NCBI GenBank assembly: GCA_963836005.1
Contig: CAWIHS010000002.1
Location: 620,001-684,000 of the forward strand
Source of the DNA: CAWIHS01 sp963836005
GTDB taxonomy: Bacteria > Pseudomonadota > Gammaproteobacteria > GRL18
DNA length: 64,000 nt
Reading direction: 5' to 3'
Below are positions 1 through 7,248 of this stretch, piece by piece (positions within the stretch are counted from its first letter, which is position 1; the number at the start of each line of letters is the position of its first letter). The position numbers and the translations under genes were made by a program. The notes beneath the pieces were generated by a model. The model did not search any database. It was given only the letters and a program-made list of their open reading frames with translations, and was not told the origin of the DNA.

Positions 1-241
1 TTGATGGGATAAGGCGAATAACTTGAAAGTCCCCATGGAAGACTGCAAAATCAGCTCATGGCCTGTGGCGATCAGTCAAAGACCCGCCCTTTACAGAGCG
101 TTGCCAAAGAGGTATTTTAAGAACCTGGGATTGCCAGAACTGGCAATAGGATAATAACCGGATTTGAACCACCGTGGTACGTGATCAGTACGTCCGGTGG
201 TATGGGAGGAGAAGTGCGGTGAGGCATCTCCTTATCCCGAT
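1..241 (+). mobile_element. 3' end of a group II intron (partial)
   Basis: The stretch at about 160-241 resembles domains V and VI of a bacterial group II intron. A stem CCACCG/CGGTGG around a GTACGT-containing hairpin (about 165-202) is followed by a second stem pairing GGGAGGAGA with TCTCC..TCCC, with an unpaired A about 8 nt before the end. The intron would end in CCCGAT at 241. No reverse transcriptase is visible; it would lie upstream of the window or be absent. The assignment rests on remembered consensus and visible pairing only. Confidence 0.55.
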
Positions 242-304
242 TAAGACATAAAAATGAAAATCGTCGTACTTGTAATAGCATGATGTCCGTGCTATCGTTA
301 ATTT

Positions 305-598
305 ATGGTTTTCACATTTAAAAATTAGGCTACAGAAGATATTTTTAATGGTATTTCCAGTAAAGATGCGCGGCAAACATGTCCACAAAATATTTTGCGT
401 GTAGCGAGAAGAAAACTTGATCAACTCGATTCCGTAGAATCACTCGATGAGTTAAAAGTCCCACCAGAAAATCGACTTGAATCATTACAGGGAAATAGAA
501 ATGGGCAATGCAGTATTCGCATAAATGAACAGTACAGAATTTACTTTAAATGGAGTGATTAGGGACCGTTTGATGTTGAAATTACAGATTATCACTAG
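305..598 (+). pseudogene. higB: HigB/RelE-type toxin, inactivated by two in-frame stops
   Basis: Read in one frame from the ATG at 305, the sequence gives a HigB-like mRNA-interferase toxin of about 97 residues, including SSKDARQTCPQN, RRKLDQLDSV, QCSIRINEQYRIYFKW and the family ending DVEITDYH. It is interrupted by TAG at 326-328 and TAG at 560-562; the second removes the final C-terminal strand. The normal stop at 596-598 lies 9 bp before the antitoxin start, the usual higBA order. The second stop falls where the family usually has a charged residue after WSD. The cognate antitoxin is intact. Confidence 0.8.
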
Positions 599-607
599 AG
601 GTGAATT

Positions 608-925
608 ATGGCTCGTATTCCAAGCCACGGAGAGCCGACCCATCCGGGTGAGATGCTCGTTGAAGAATTTCTAAGTCCAATGCATATTACACAAAGAGAT
701 TTAGCTGACGCAATCCATGTTCCATACCAGAGAGTAAATGAGTTGGTAAATCAAAAACGTGGTGTCACTCCAAGCACCGCTTTACGGCTTGGTAAATTTT
801 TCGGAGTTTCAGCTGACTTTTGGTTAAATCTACAAATGAGATGGGATCTTTACAAAGCTCAACAAATAGAAAAACAAGAACTTGATACAATCCAAGACTA
901 TCATCATAGACAAAAACATGCTTAA
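608..925 (+). CDS. higA: HigA-family antitoxin, HTH XRE type
   Basis: This 105-residue protein has the HigA signature: N-terminal HPGEMLVEEFL, then a Cro/C1-type helix-turn-helix (about residues 27-75; ITQRDLADAIHVPYQRVNEL) and the GVSADFWLNLQ segment typical of VapI/HigA proteins. HigA binds and neutralises HigB and represses the operon. RBS AGAGGTGAA precedes the ATG. It follows the broken toxin by 9 bp. With the toxin dead, it may persist as a DNA-binding protein, as an antidote to another HigB, or as a recent leftover. Confidence 0.9.
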   Translation: MARIPSHGEPTHPGEMLVEEFLSPMHITQRDLADAIHVPYQRVNELVNQKRGVTPSTALRLGKFFGVSADFWLNLQMRWDLYKAQQIEKQELDTIQDYHHRQKHA

Positions 926-1003
926 TAAGAAAATGCATGTGAGGCAAAAAGATATCCCTATGATTTAAACGTTAGCTTATCGAAGCAACCTGTGTCCCTG
1001 TAA

Positions 1004-1562
1004 GAATTAATAACAACATAGGGATATGCTGCAGTCGGGATCAGTACCTTTTTAGAAGGTGAAACAATACTAATACTTGGAGGCTTTGCAGCTCATCGTA
1101 GTTATCTTGAATTGCCGTGGGTAATTCTATCTGCTTTCTTTGGCACTTTGGGTGATGATCACCTTTACTACTATATTGGGCGCACTAAAGGTAAAAGTGT
1201 GCTAGAAAAAAGGCCGCCTTGAAAATTCAAATCGGAGAAAGTATTTTTGTTACTAAAAAGGCATCAAATATTGCTTATTCTTGGTCTTCGTGTAACTACT
1301 CAGCGTATTTTGATTATTGTTGCAAGTTATTGATATCAGGTGTTTGTGGAAGAAGCTTATATAGCCAGGGATGGCTATATAGAGCCTACATGGATGTATT
1401 AACGGCGTCTTCTGTAACAAATTCCTGGTATCAATGACGTTTTAGAAATTACGCTGAGTAGTTACGTTTTCGTTTTCTATATGGGCAGTCGTAATTGGAA
1501 CATTGGGCTACTTATTTGGGTATGCGCTTGAAATTATTATTGGCAATATTGAACACTATTAA
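1004..1562 (+). pseudogene. DedA-family membrane protein, degenerate, carrying a MITE
   Basis: Frame fragments match a DedA/SNARE-associated integral membrane protein: GYAAVGISTFLEGETILILG, then GTLGDDHLYYYIGRTKGKS, then LLLKRHQILLILGLR, and after the inserted element IWAVVIGTLGYLFGYALE. There are in-frame stops at 1019-1021 and just after the RPP at about 1215, and no clear start. Joining the flanks across the insertion restores GLRFLYG, the family motif, but the roughly 30 residues that normally follow (RTVTPF and on) are missing. A deletion therefore accompanies the insertion. DedA proteins are undecaprenyl-phosphate/lipid flippase-related. Confidence 0.8.
1292..1465 (+). mobile_element. 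MITE copy 1 (174 bp, IS66-like ends, one hairpin)
   Basis: The element is bounded by perfect 16-bp inverted repeats GTAACTACTCAGCGTA/TACGCTGAGTAGTTAC. It is flanked by GTCTTCGT (1284-1291) and GTTTTCGT (1466-1473), a 7/8-matching target duplication. An internal palindrome TATATAGCCA-GGGA-TGGCTATATA lies at 1358-1381. It shares the segments TTGATATCAGGTGTTTG and ACGGCGTCTTCTG with three other copies in the window. It has no coding capacity. The GTAA ends and 8-bp duplication fit mobilisation by an IS66-family transposase, which is not present here. Confidence 0.85.
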
Positions 1563-1629
1563 AAGTGTTTTATTTGAAGTATCTATCACAGTTTGCATGT
1601 TTAGCTATAGTTCTGTATATGTACGGCAT

Positions 1630-1722
1630 TGTCGCCCTAATGGCTTTGTTGGATTCAATTGTGATGACGGCACTTCGTCAATGTCTGATGGTTTTGGCCA
1701 TTATATTCATACCAGAGGTTAA
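1630..1722 (+). pseudogene. Repeat-peptide remnant upstream of the SOUL gene
   Basis: One frame encodes CRPNGFVGFNCDDGTSSMSD followed by GFGHYIHTRG and a stop at 1720-1722, just before the next gene's start. The DGTSS and DGFG units resemble the reading frame found downstream at 2391-2528, and the DNA around GATGGTTTTGGCCATTATAT resembles GATGGCTTCGGCAGATATGT there. It has no start codon or RBS of its own. It is probably debris of a short tandem-repeat protein family. The function is not known. Confidence 0.4.
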
Positions 1723-1723
1723 T

Positions 1724-2341
1724 ATGATAACGCGTTTTTTTTTAGGGCTATTCGTTTTATTTTTTGCAGGATCTGCCATGGCGATTGAAGAACCAAAATA
1801 CACAGTGTTAGAAAAGTCAGGGGCGTTTGAACTGCGTGCTTATAGCTCAAAGATTGTGGCGGAAACACTGGTTTCAGGATCTTTGGATAAAGCATCCAGC
1901 GCTGGATTTAAGTTGCTTGCTGATTATATTTTTGGCAACAACACGTCGCGTACAGGTGGTAATGAGAAAATCAGCATGACTGCACCAGTGACTATGGAGC
2001 CTAAGTCAGAAAAAATTAGTATGACTGCACCGGTGAGCATGGAGCAAACAGGTGGACAATGGCGTGTATATTTTGTCATGCCGGATCAATACACTTTAGA
2101 TACCTTGCCTAAGCCTAATAACCCAGCAGTGACTTTGCGTGAAGTGCCTGCAAGCAATTATGCAGTGATTCGTTTTTCTGGCTTTGCCGGTGAAGAAAAA
2201 TCCGCTACAAAAACGGCTGAATTGATAGCATGGCTGGATAACAAGAGCATTATACCTGTTGCTAAGCCTGAACTTGCACGTTATAACCCACCTTGGACAT
2301 TGCCATTTTTACGCCGTAACGAGATTATGGTGGCGTATTAG
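1724..2341 (+). CDS. SOUL family haem-binding protein, exported
   Basis: This is a 205-residue protein of the SOUL/HBP family, whose members bind haem or other tetrapyrroles. The start at 1724 is preceded by AGAGG at a 7-nt spacing. The N-terminus is a classic signal peptide (ITRFFLGLFVLFFAGSAMA, cleavage after SAMA), which places the protein in the periplasm. Typical motifs follow: YTVLEKSGAFELRAY, ISMTAPVTME, YFVMPDQYTLDTLPKPNNPA and NPPWTLPFLRRNEIMV. The ISMTAPV segment is duplicated within about 15 residues, which also occurs in other bacterial members. Upstream in-frame codons belong to decayed DNA and were excluded. Confidence 0.9.
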   Translation: MITRFFLGLFVLFFAGSAMAIEEPKYTVLEKSGAFELRAYSSKIVAETLVSGSLDKASSAGFKLLADYIFGNNTSRTGGNEKISMTAPVTMEPKSEKISMTAPVSMEQTGGQWRVYFVMPDQYTLDTLPKPNNPAVTLREVPASNYAVIRFSGFAGEEKSATKTAELIAWLDNKSIIPVAKPELARYNPPWTLPFLRRNEIMVAY

Positions 2342-2390
2342 CCACCTGCTCTATTTTTGGTTAACAGGTGATGGCTTATCTAATCGTTAA

Positions 2391-2528
2391 GATGGCTTCG
2401 GCAGATATGTTCACAGCGATGGAACATCCTGTCGCTCAGATGGTTTTTGGAGGGCTTATAATAACGATGGAACAAGTTGTAGGCCGGATGGTTTCGGCGG
2501 ATATAATTATTATAACAAATTTGCCTAA
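2391..2528 (+). pseudogene. Tandem repeat-peptide remnant (DGFG/DGTS units)
   Basis: An open stretch ending at TAA 2526-2528 encodes alternating DGFGRYVHS, DGTSCRS, DGFWRAYNN, DGTSCRP and DGFGGYNYYNKFA units. The pattern shows in the DNA as GATGG recurring every 24-36 bp. TAA directly precedes it in frame (2388-2390), so the start is lost. It lies 50 bp after the SOUL gene and is the counterpart of the fragment at 1630-1722. It is not a family I can name. Confidence 0.45.
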
Positions 2529-2617
2529 TAAGATGGTCAACCTCGCTTGCTTCGTTCACAGGGGCGCGCAGCAAGCTGCGTGCCCGTTATTACAGCGTAA
2601 GCTTCTGGAAAGTAGAT

Positions 2618-3034
2618 ATGAAGCACATAATTCAAGTACTTTTTTTCATTTACAGCATGGGTGTGCAGGCTAATGAAACAGCTGTGCTTCATGACCTTGC
2701 CAGTTTGGAGTGGAAGAATAGAATCATCTTAATTAATGCCAGTTACAACGAAGAGAATTATTTAGCTCTTCTAAAAAAAAAATCTGCAGAAATAAACGAT
2801 CGACATATAATCTGGTTCATAATTAACGAAAATGAGGTATTAACTAATTTCGAAGGTAAGCTTTCTGAAAACTTCTTAAACAACACTCTAATGAAATATG
2901 GATTCACAGAGGGTAGGAGCATATTAATTGGCAAGGATGGTGGTATAAAGTCTCAGCTTAAGTTTATTGATTTAGAAACCATATTTTCAAAAATTGACGC
3001 AATGCCCATGCGTCAATACGAAATGAAAAATTAG
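2618..3034 (+). CDS. DUF4174 domain-containing protein
   Basis: This is a 138-residue predicted exported protein. Hydrophobic residues 4-18 look like a signal peptide (HIIQVLFFIYSMGVQA). The body has the DUF4174 pattern: LASLEWKNRIILI near the start, then ILIGKDGGIKSQ, and the conserved ending IDLETIFSKIDAMPMRQYEM. DUF4174 is a thioredoxin-fold-like domain of unknown function. A preceding GGAAAG lies about 10 nt before the ATG. It appears to be a single gene between the decayed repeats and the TIGR02450 gene. Confidence 0.8.
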   Translation: MKHIIQVLFFIYSMGVQANETAVLHDLASLEWKNRIILINASYNEENYLALLKKKSAEINDRHIIWFIINENEVLTNFEGKLSENFLNNTLMKYGFTEGRSILIGKDGGIKSQLKFIDLETIFSKIDAMPMRQYEMKN

Positions 3035-3133
3035 TGGGTAGTAAGGTATTAAAATGTTATCAAAGTGCTCAAGTTACGACCTTCCTTTCGAACGATGGCT
3101 TAACTTAGCGTAAGGTAAATATGTGGCTTTCTC

Positions 3134-3349
3134 GTGAATCAAATCAACCCTAGAAAATTGCTAAATAGTAAATGGACTGCGCTCAAGCCCGAGAAAAAGG
3201 AAAAACACTTCATTGTGTCAGAAATCGAATTTAACGAAAACGGGGCTATTATTTCTTGTACGATTGAGGCTGTAATGTCGAAACGTATGATTTTAATAGA
3301 TTGGCAGGATTTGAAGGATATAGACAAATGGTCCCATGGTTGGAAATAA
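3134..3349 (+). CDS. TIGR02450 family Trp-rich protein
   Basis: This 71-residue basic protein has the complete TIGR02450 pattern: INPRKLLNSKWTALKP, KEKHFIVSEIEF, then IEAVMSKRMILIDWQDLKD and the ending WSHGWK. The family is small, tryptophan-rich, widespread in gammaproteobacteria and of unknown function. Translation starts at a GTG. An ATG 13 bp upstream is out of frame. Confidence 0.85.
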   Translation: MNQINPRKLLNSKWTALKPEKKEKHFIVSEIEFNENGAIISCTIEAVMSKRMILIDWQDLKDIDKWSHGWK

Positions 3350-3506
3350 TTTACTCTGTTCCATAATGGAACCATACAAGCGTATGCACTCGGATCAATT
3401 GTTCAGTTGTTTGCGCAACAAAAAAATTGCCCGATGATACGGGCGTTAGGCTTAGAATGACCGCAATGGAGCGAATGCTTAAAGAAAACGAAGGAGGAAG
3501 CTTGAT

Positions 3507-3668
3507 ATGACAGTAAAGACTACACCCTTGCGCAAAGAGCCTGCCGAGCGTTCGCGGATCAGCCGGCCACAGCATAGACGGTGGCCGTATATGAAGCCTA
3601 AGGTGTCGCTCAAGCCGACCAGGCGGGAAGGTGGCAATGTGTTCCTGATACAGCCCCTGGCCGGTTAG
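3507..3668 (+). CDS. Small basic hypothetical protein (53 aa)
   Basis: This short frame has an unusually strong RBS (AAGGAGGAAG, 6 nt before the ATG). It encodes a very basic, Pro/Arg-rich peptide that starts MTVKTTPLRKEPAERSRISR and ends VFLIQPLAG. The DNA just upstream, in another frame, reads RLRMTAMERMLKEN and ends at the RBS, as if a longer gene had been broken. No family is recognised. It could be the tail of a decayed mobile-element gene. Confidence 0.35.
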   Translation: MTVKTTPLRKEPAERSRISRPQHRRWPYMKPKVSLKPTRREGGNVFLIQPLAG

Positions 3669-3700
3669 TTTTGTGTTAAGGCTATTAAGAATAATCATCC

Positions 3701-4177
3701 ATGCGAAAGATAAATGAACCTTGTCCGGAAAACGATTTTCTAGGCGAACATGCAGAATTGTTGATATCCAGCTTTTTTCGTTTGACTGGTAAGAACTTGG
3801 TTGAGCGAGGAATTTCCGATAAAGATCGCTATCGATCACTCTTTGAGGCAGCTTTTGGCGTAGTTTCACACAATACGGAAGATGATCCAGTTTTTAACTA
3901 TGGAAATTGCGTGGCATTACAACTATTTGAAATGAACTGGTTACAGTTTACCAATTTGCCTTCAAGACTATCAGCAGAGCCAAAAATCAGGGAAGAAAGA
4001 GAAAAACTGCTTGCACGCGTGGCTAAATATGGTTTCATAGATGATTATAGCGGAGTAAGAATTTCTTCATCGGGCAATCGTTTTCTGGTCGAAAATTCGA
4101 TTGTTTGGAATTTGATCGATGATAATGATGTATATTGTGGGCAGGCAGCGATTTTATACAAATGGTCTAAGATATAA
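3701..4177 (+). CDS. MEKHLA domain-containing protein
   Basis: This 158-residue protein is covered by a MEKHLA domain, a PAS-like fold found in plant HD-ZIP III factors and in stand-alone bacterial proteins. Diagnostic stretches are LLISSFFRLTGKNL, FGVVSHNTEDDPVFNYGN, ALQLFEMNWLQFTNLPSRLS, YGFIDDYSGVRISSSGNRF and VWNLIDDNDVYCGQAA. It is probably a cytosolic ligand or redox sensor, though no ligand is known for the bacterial form. It is followed by two small hairpins. Confidence 0.85.
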   Translation: MRKINEPCPENDFLGEHAELLISSFFRLTGKNLVERGISDKDRYRSLFEAAFGVVSHNTEDDPVFNYGNCVALQLFEMNWLQFTNLPSRLSAEPKIREEREKLLARVAKYGFIDDYSGVRISSSGNRFLVENSIVWNLIDDNDVYCGQAAILYKWSKI

Positions 4178-4202
4178 TAGAAAATAGCCCTAATCGGATA
4201 GT

Positions 4203-4253
4203 CGGAGGTTTCAAGCCTCCGCTTCGTTTCGCGCATGGGCTTTGCCCATTTTA
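4203..4253 (+). terminator. Two hairpins after the MEKHLA gene
   Basis: CGGAGG-TTTCAAG-CCTCCG (4203-4221) and ATGGGC-TTT-GCCCAT (4235-4249) follow each other. The second is succeeded by TTTTA, giving a weak rho-independent terminator shape. Confidence 0.45.
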
Positions 4254-4284
4254 TGCACTCCACTCAACAACATGTGTGTGCCAT

Positions 4285-4345
4285 GCAACATGCCTGCAAC
4301 ATGCCTGCAACATGCCTGCAACATGTGGGCGGCAACATGTGGGTC
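4285..4345 (+). repeat. 11-bp tandem repeat (GCAACATGCCT)
   Basis: GCAACATGCCT occurs three times in immediate succession (4285-4317). A variant, GCAACATGTGG, follows, and GCAACATGTGGG recurs after a short spacer. The surrounding non-coding DNA (4178-4566) shows no gene. Confidence 0.8.
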
Positions 4346-4566
4346 GAACCAGCATAAAAGCCTGAATTGTCAGTTATTAATCCCTTATATCTGCTGATAT
4401 TCGGCCTTAAAAACATCATTTCATACCCAAAAAAGATATAATAAGGTCAAGGCGTGAAGAACAGGAGTTCTTAGATAACTGCTGTTGACATTGAAATAGC
4501 TATTCTAAGTAGTTATATCAGGAAGAACTATTTTATTGCCAGATTAATAGTGTGGAGAATTAGAGC

Positions 4567-5004
4567 ATGATTGAAGAAGTAGATCATGAAAATATTGATG
4601 ATGTATTACCGTTAATAAAAAAGTACCAGGTGTTTTACGGTGGCGCTAATATTAATGATGAAAAGAATAAGAAATTCTTTTCCCAATTTATCAACAGTGA
4701 CCACGGAGTTCTGCATTTATATCGGTGCAAGGGAAAGGTGATCGGATTCTCAACAATATATAATTGTTTTTCCAGTACGCGGGCAGAAACAGTAGCCGTA
4801 CTAAGCGACTTGTATGTTTCTAAGGATTATAGAGGGAAAGGCTACGGCAAAGAACTGGTAGAACATGCGATTGAAGTGGCTAAATCAAGAGGGTATTCGC
4901 GATTACAATGGTTGACGGCTCAAGATAATGATAAAGCTCAAAAATTATATAAAACACTTGGAGCAATTAAAGGTTCCTGGTTCTTTTATACGAAAGAGAC
5001 ATAA
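4567..5004 (+). CDS. GNAT family N-acetyltransferase
   Basis: This 145-residue single-domain GNAT protein has the acetyl-CoA pyrophosphate-binding motif A at about residues 80-100 (LSDLYVSKDYRGKGYGKELV), with RGKGYG forming the phosphate loop. Motif B follows: LQWLTAQDNDKAQKLYKTLG, then an aromatic FFYTKET end. The substrate cannot be told from sequence. It resembles small amino-group acetyltransferases. It is a lone gene with 390-410 bp of gene-free DNA on each side. Confidence 0.85.
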   Translation: MIEEVDHENIDDVLPLIKKYQVFYGGANINDEKNKKFFSQFINSDHGVLHLYRCKGKVIGFSTIYNCFSSTRAETVAVLSDLYVSKDYRGKGYGKELVEHAIEVAKSRGYSRLQWLTAQDNDKAQKLYKTLGAIKGSWFFYTKET

Positions 5005-5414
5005 TAATTACATTAATGTAGTCGTTCTACATGGCTTTGTTTCGATACAACCTGGATGTTTTTTCAGTAATTGGAGTATGTGCTTTTATTGGCCTGGTTT
5101 ATTCACTGTTCTGCTAGTATCAGCCTGGAGAGCAAATATGCTGCTGCTCCGGGAGCGAAGAGTGAAACGGATCTTAAATGTATCCCCCCCCTGTGGCGAT
5201 CATTCTGTGATAATGAAAAATCAATAGCTTAACTGGAAACATTCGACAAAATAAAATCCAGTGTATACAATTTCATCTAATAGATTGAAAGCATTTTACA
5301 GAATAGCATTCTGACTGAGTTCAACAGACATGCAAAGGTTGTACTCCAGGCGTAATCTATCTCTGCAAAATGTCAGGCATCATAGCAAAAATCATAATTT
5401 AAGAGGTTACTATA
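5005..5414. other. Gene-free stretch, nothing recognised
   Basis: I see no convincing coding frame, RNA gene or repeat. The DNA is AT-rich with a C-run near 5185. The next gene's RBS (AAGAGGTTAC) is at its right edge. Confidence 0.5.
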
Positions 5415-5702
5415 ATGGCAAATGAAGGGTATCACGAACCAATTAAAGAACTCACCGAAGAAACCAGAGATATGCATAGAGCCATCACATCCTTAATGGA
5501 AGAACTGGAAGCAGTAGACTGGTATAACCAGAGAGTAGATGCGTGTAAAAATAAAGCTTTAAAAGCCATTCTTGCGCATAATAGAGATGAAGAAAAAGAA
5601 CATGCTGCAATGCTTCTTGAATGGATCCGCAGACAGGATCCTGCTTTTGAAAAAGAGTTAAAGGATTATTTATTCACGGAAAAAGCTATTGCGCATAAAT
5701 AA
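5415..5702 (+). CDS. Encapsulated-ferritin-like (EncFtn) protein
   Basis: This 95-residue two-helix ferritin-like protein has the EncFtn pattern: YHEPIKELTEETRDMHRAI, SLMEELEAVDWYNQR and LAHNRDEEKEHAAMLLEW. The Glu, Trp, Glu and His residues match those forming the intersubunit di-iron ferroxidase site of characterised EncFtn decamers. Family members oxidise Fe(II), normally as cargo inside an encapsulin shell. Here no encapsulin gene is adjacent, and the C-terminus (LFTEKAIAHK) lacks a recognisable encapsulin-targeting tail. It could therefore act free in the cytosol or on a distant shell. Confidence 0.85.
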   Translation: MANEGYHEPIKELTEETRDMHRAITSLMEELEAVDWYNQRVDACKNKALKAILAHNRDEEKEHAAMLLEWIRRQDPAFEKELKDYLFTEKAIAHK

Positions 5703-5835
5703 CAGATATCCGGTAAGTGATCTTAGAATGACAGGTACATGCCATACGTCTTCAATTTAAGGCAGGTGTTTTTCTCAATAGCACGCTGTATAAGCAGTTA
5801 TGTATTTCTGTGTTATGCACTTTTAATGGAAGTAT

Positions 5836-6456
5836 ATGAGTAGGTTTAATCCGAAATTTATGGGCGTATTCAGTGTCATACTGCTAATCGTTGGCTGCTT
5901 GATAAACACTGAAACGGTCATGGCTCAAGGCCCATCGTATGCATGTGACATGGTTAAAGCAGGCAGTGTCGAAGCAATGGTTTGTGAAGACAGCAGCTTG
6001 TCTCTTCTTGACCGCAAGCTGTCCGATGTCTATGCCCAGGCCTCCCGGAAAGCTGCCAGCGAGCATCCGCCATTGTTGAAAACGGAGCAGAGGGGCTGGA
6101 TTAAAGGACGCGATGACTGCTGGAAAAACAATGACAAGCACACATGTGTGAAGACAGCATACCAGCTACGCATTGCTGAGTTGCAGGCAAGGTATCGCCT
6201 GGTAGCGGCTATGGGCCCAATCTTCTATGTCTGCGATGATAATCCCAGCAACGAGGTCGTCACCACCTTCTTCAAGACCGATCCACCCACAATGATTGCC
6301 GAACGCGGCGACAGTGTCTCGCTGATGTACCTTCAGCCTGGCGCTAGCGGAGCAAAATACCAGGGACGCAACGAAACCTTCTGGGAACACCAGGGTGAAG
6401 CTATGATCACGTGGGGTTATGGCGAGCCTGAGATGCACTGCAAGAAAAAACTTTAG
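5836..6456 (+). CDS. LprI-like/MliC-like exported protein (lysozyme inhibitor type)
   Basis: This is a 206-residue exported protein. An N-terminal hydrophobic segment (VFSVILLIVGCLINTETVMA) acts as a signal peptide. Residues about 35-105 form a DUF1311/LprI-N cysteine domain (SYACDMVKAGSVEAMVCED, LDRKLSDVYAQA, QRGWIKGRDDCW). Residues about 125-206 resemble MliC (FYVCDDN, VSLMYLQPGASGAKYQGRNE, TFWEHQGEAMITWG, final Cys). MliC/PliC proteins inhibit C-type lysozyme, so a protective periplasmic role is likely. The signal peptide contains a Cys but not a good lipobox. Inhibition itself is inferred from the family. Confidence 0.8.
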   Translation: MSRFNPKFMGVFSVILLIVGCLINTETVMAQGPSYACDMVKAGSVEAMVCEDSSLSLLDRKLSDVYAQASRKAASEHPPLLKTEQRGWIKGRDDCWKNNDKHTCVKTAYQLRIAELQARYRLVAAMGPIFYVCDDNPSNEVVTTFFKTDPPTMIAERGDSVSLMYLQPGASGAKYQGRNETFWEHQGEAMITWGYGEPEMHCKKKL

Positions 6457-6734
6457 CAGAAATCAGGCAGTACGAATTCACTGAACTGACAGAGAGTTCC
6501 GTATAAGTATTACAGAATTTGAATGCGTCCATTCTGCATAAGCCCCGGTGTTGCTTAAACAACTACTGGACACAGTTTCCGAACAACTATCTGGTTTCTG
6601 AGCTTTGCTTTGGTCTCATAGGACTTATGATAATTAAAAGGCCGGATTAGGTAGCTCAAATAAGATATTTCAATGTCAGGCTCTGAAATAGTCAATAAAT
6701 GCTATGTTACTTTATATCAGAGAGGTATAACGCA

Positions 6735-7088
6735 GTGATTGAACACGAAAAAATAAACTATTTGGAGTTTCCGGCCAGGGATATTAGCCTTGCAAAGGCG
6801 TTTTTTGCTAGTGTTTTTAACTGGCATTTTGAAGATTATGGTTCCGAGTATAGCGCTTTCTCAAATGCAGGATTAAAGGGAGGTTTCTATAAATCCGATA
6901 AGGTCGCTGCAACCGAATATGGCAGCGCGTTAGTGGTTTTCTATAGTAACAACCTCGAAGACACGCTAAAGAAAATAGAGCTTGCAGGCGGAACTTTAGT
7001 GAAACCCGTTTTTTCGTTTCCAGGCGGACGTCGCTTTCACTTTGCAGATCCCAATGGTAATGAGTATGCGGTATGGTCTGACACATAA
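6735..7088 (+). CDS. VOC family protein (glyoxalase/bleomycin-resistance fold)
   Basis: This small vicinal-oxygen-chelate protein of about 117 residues has the fold's two beta-alpha-beta-beta-beta halves: NYLEFPARDISLAKAFFASV early, and FPGGRRFHFADPNGNEYAVW late. The family includes metal-dependent isomerases, dioxygenases and resistance proteins; no substrate can be named. I prefer the GTG at 6735, because AGAGAGGT lies 7-14 nt upstream and homology-like sequence begins there. An ATG at 6699 would add 12 residues. Confidence 0.8.
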   Translation: MIEHEKINYLEFPARDISLAKAFFASVFNWHFEDYGSEYSAFSNAGLKGGFYKSDKVAATEYGSALVVFYSNNLEDTLKKIELAGGTLVKPVFSFPGGRRFHFADPNGNEYAVWSDT

Positions 7089-7248
7089 TAAATGTTTTAA
7101 TCGTGAAAAATAGACCGCTGCTAATGATCCGATATTATTTTGCATGCCTGTGGCTTAAAGAGAAGCGAACACGCCAAACATTGCTTGCTGCGCTTATCCG
7201 GTTAATGCCTTAAGGATGTTTGCTTACAATGACCTGTCGGAGAAGATA

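Noticed and set aside
1565..1723. N-terminal extension of the SOUL gene frame
   Set aside because: These codons precede a clear signal peptide and RBS at 1724, and lie in decayed DNA.
4285..4345. CRISPR array
   Set aside because: The units are 11 bp, contiguous and without spacers; no cas gene is near.
4928..5227. Overlapping frame after the GNAT gene
   Set aside because: It overlaps the GNAT 3' end in another frame and has no recognisable domain or RBS.
6565..6595. Similarity to 61644-61665 (TTTCCGAACA)
   Set aside because: Only about 17 of 22 positions match and no structure is shared; may be chance.
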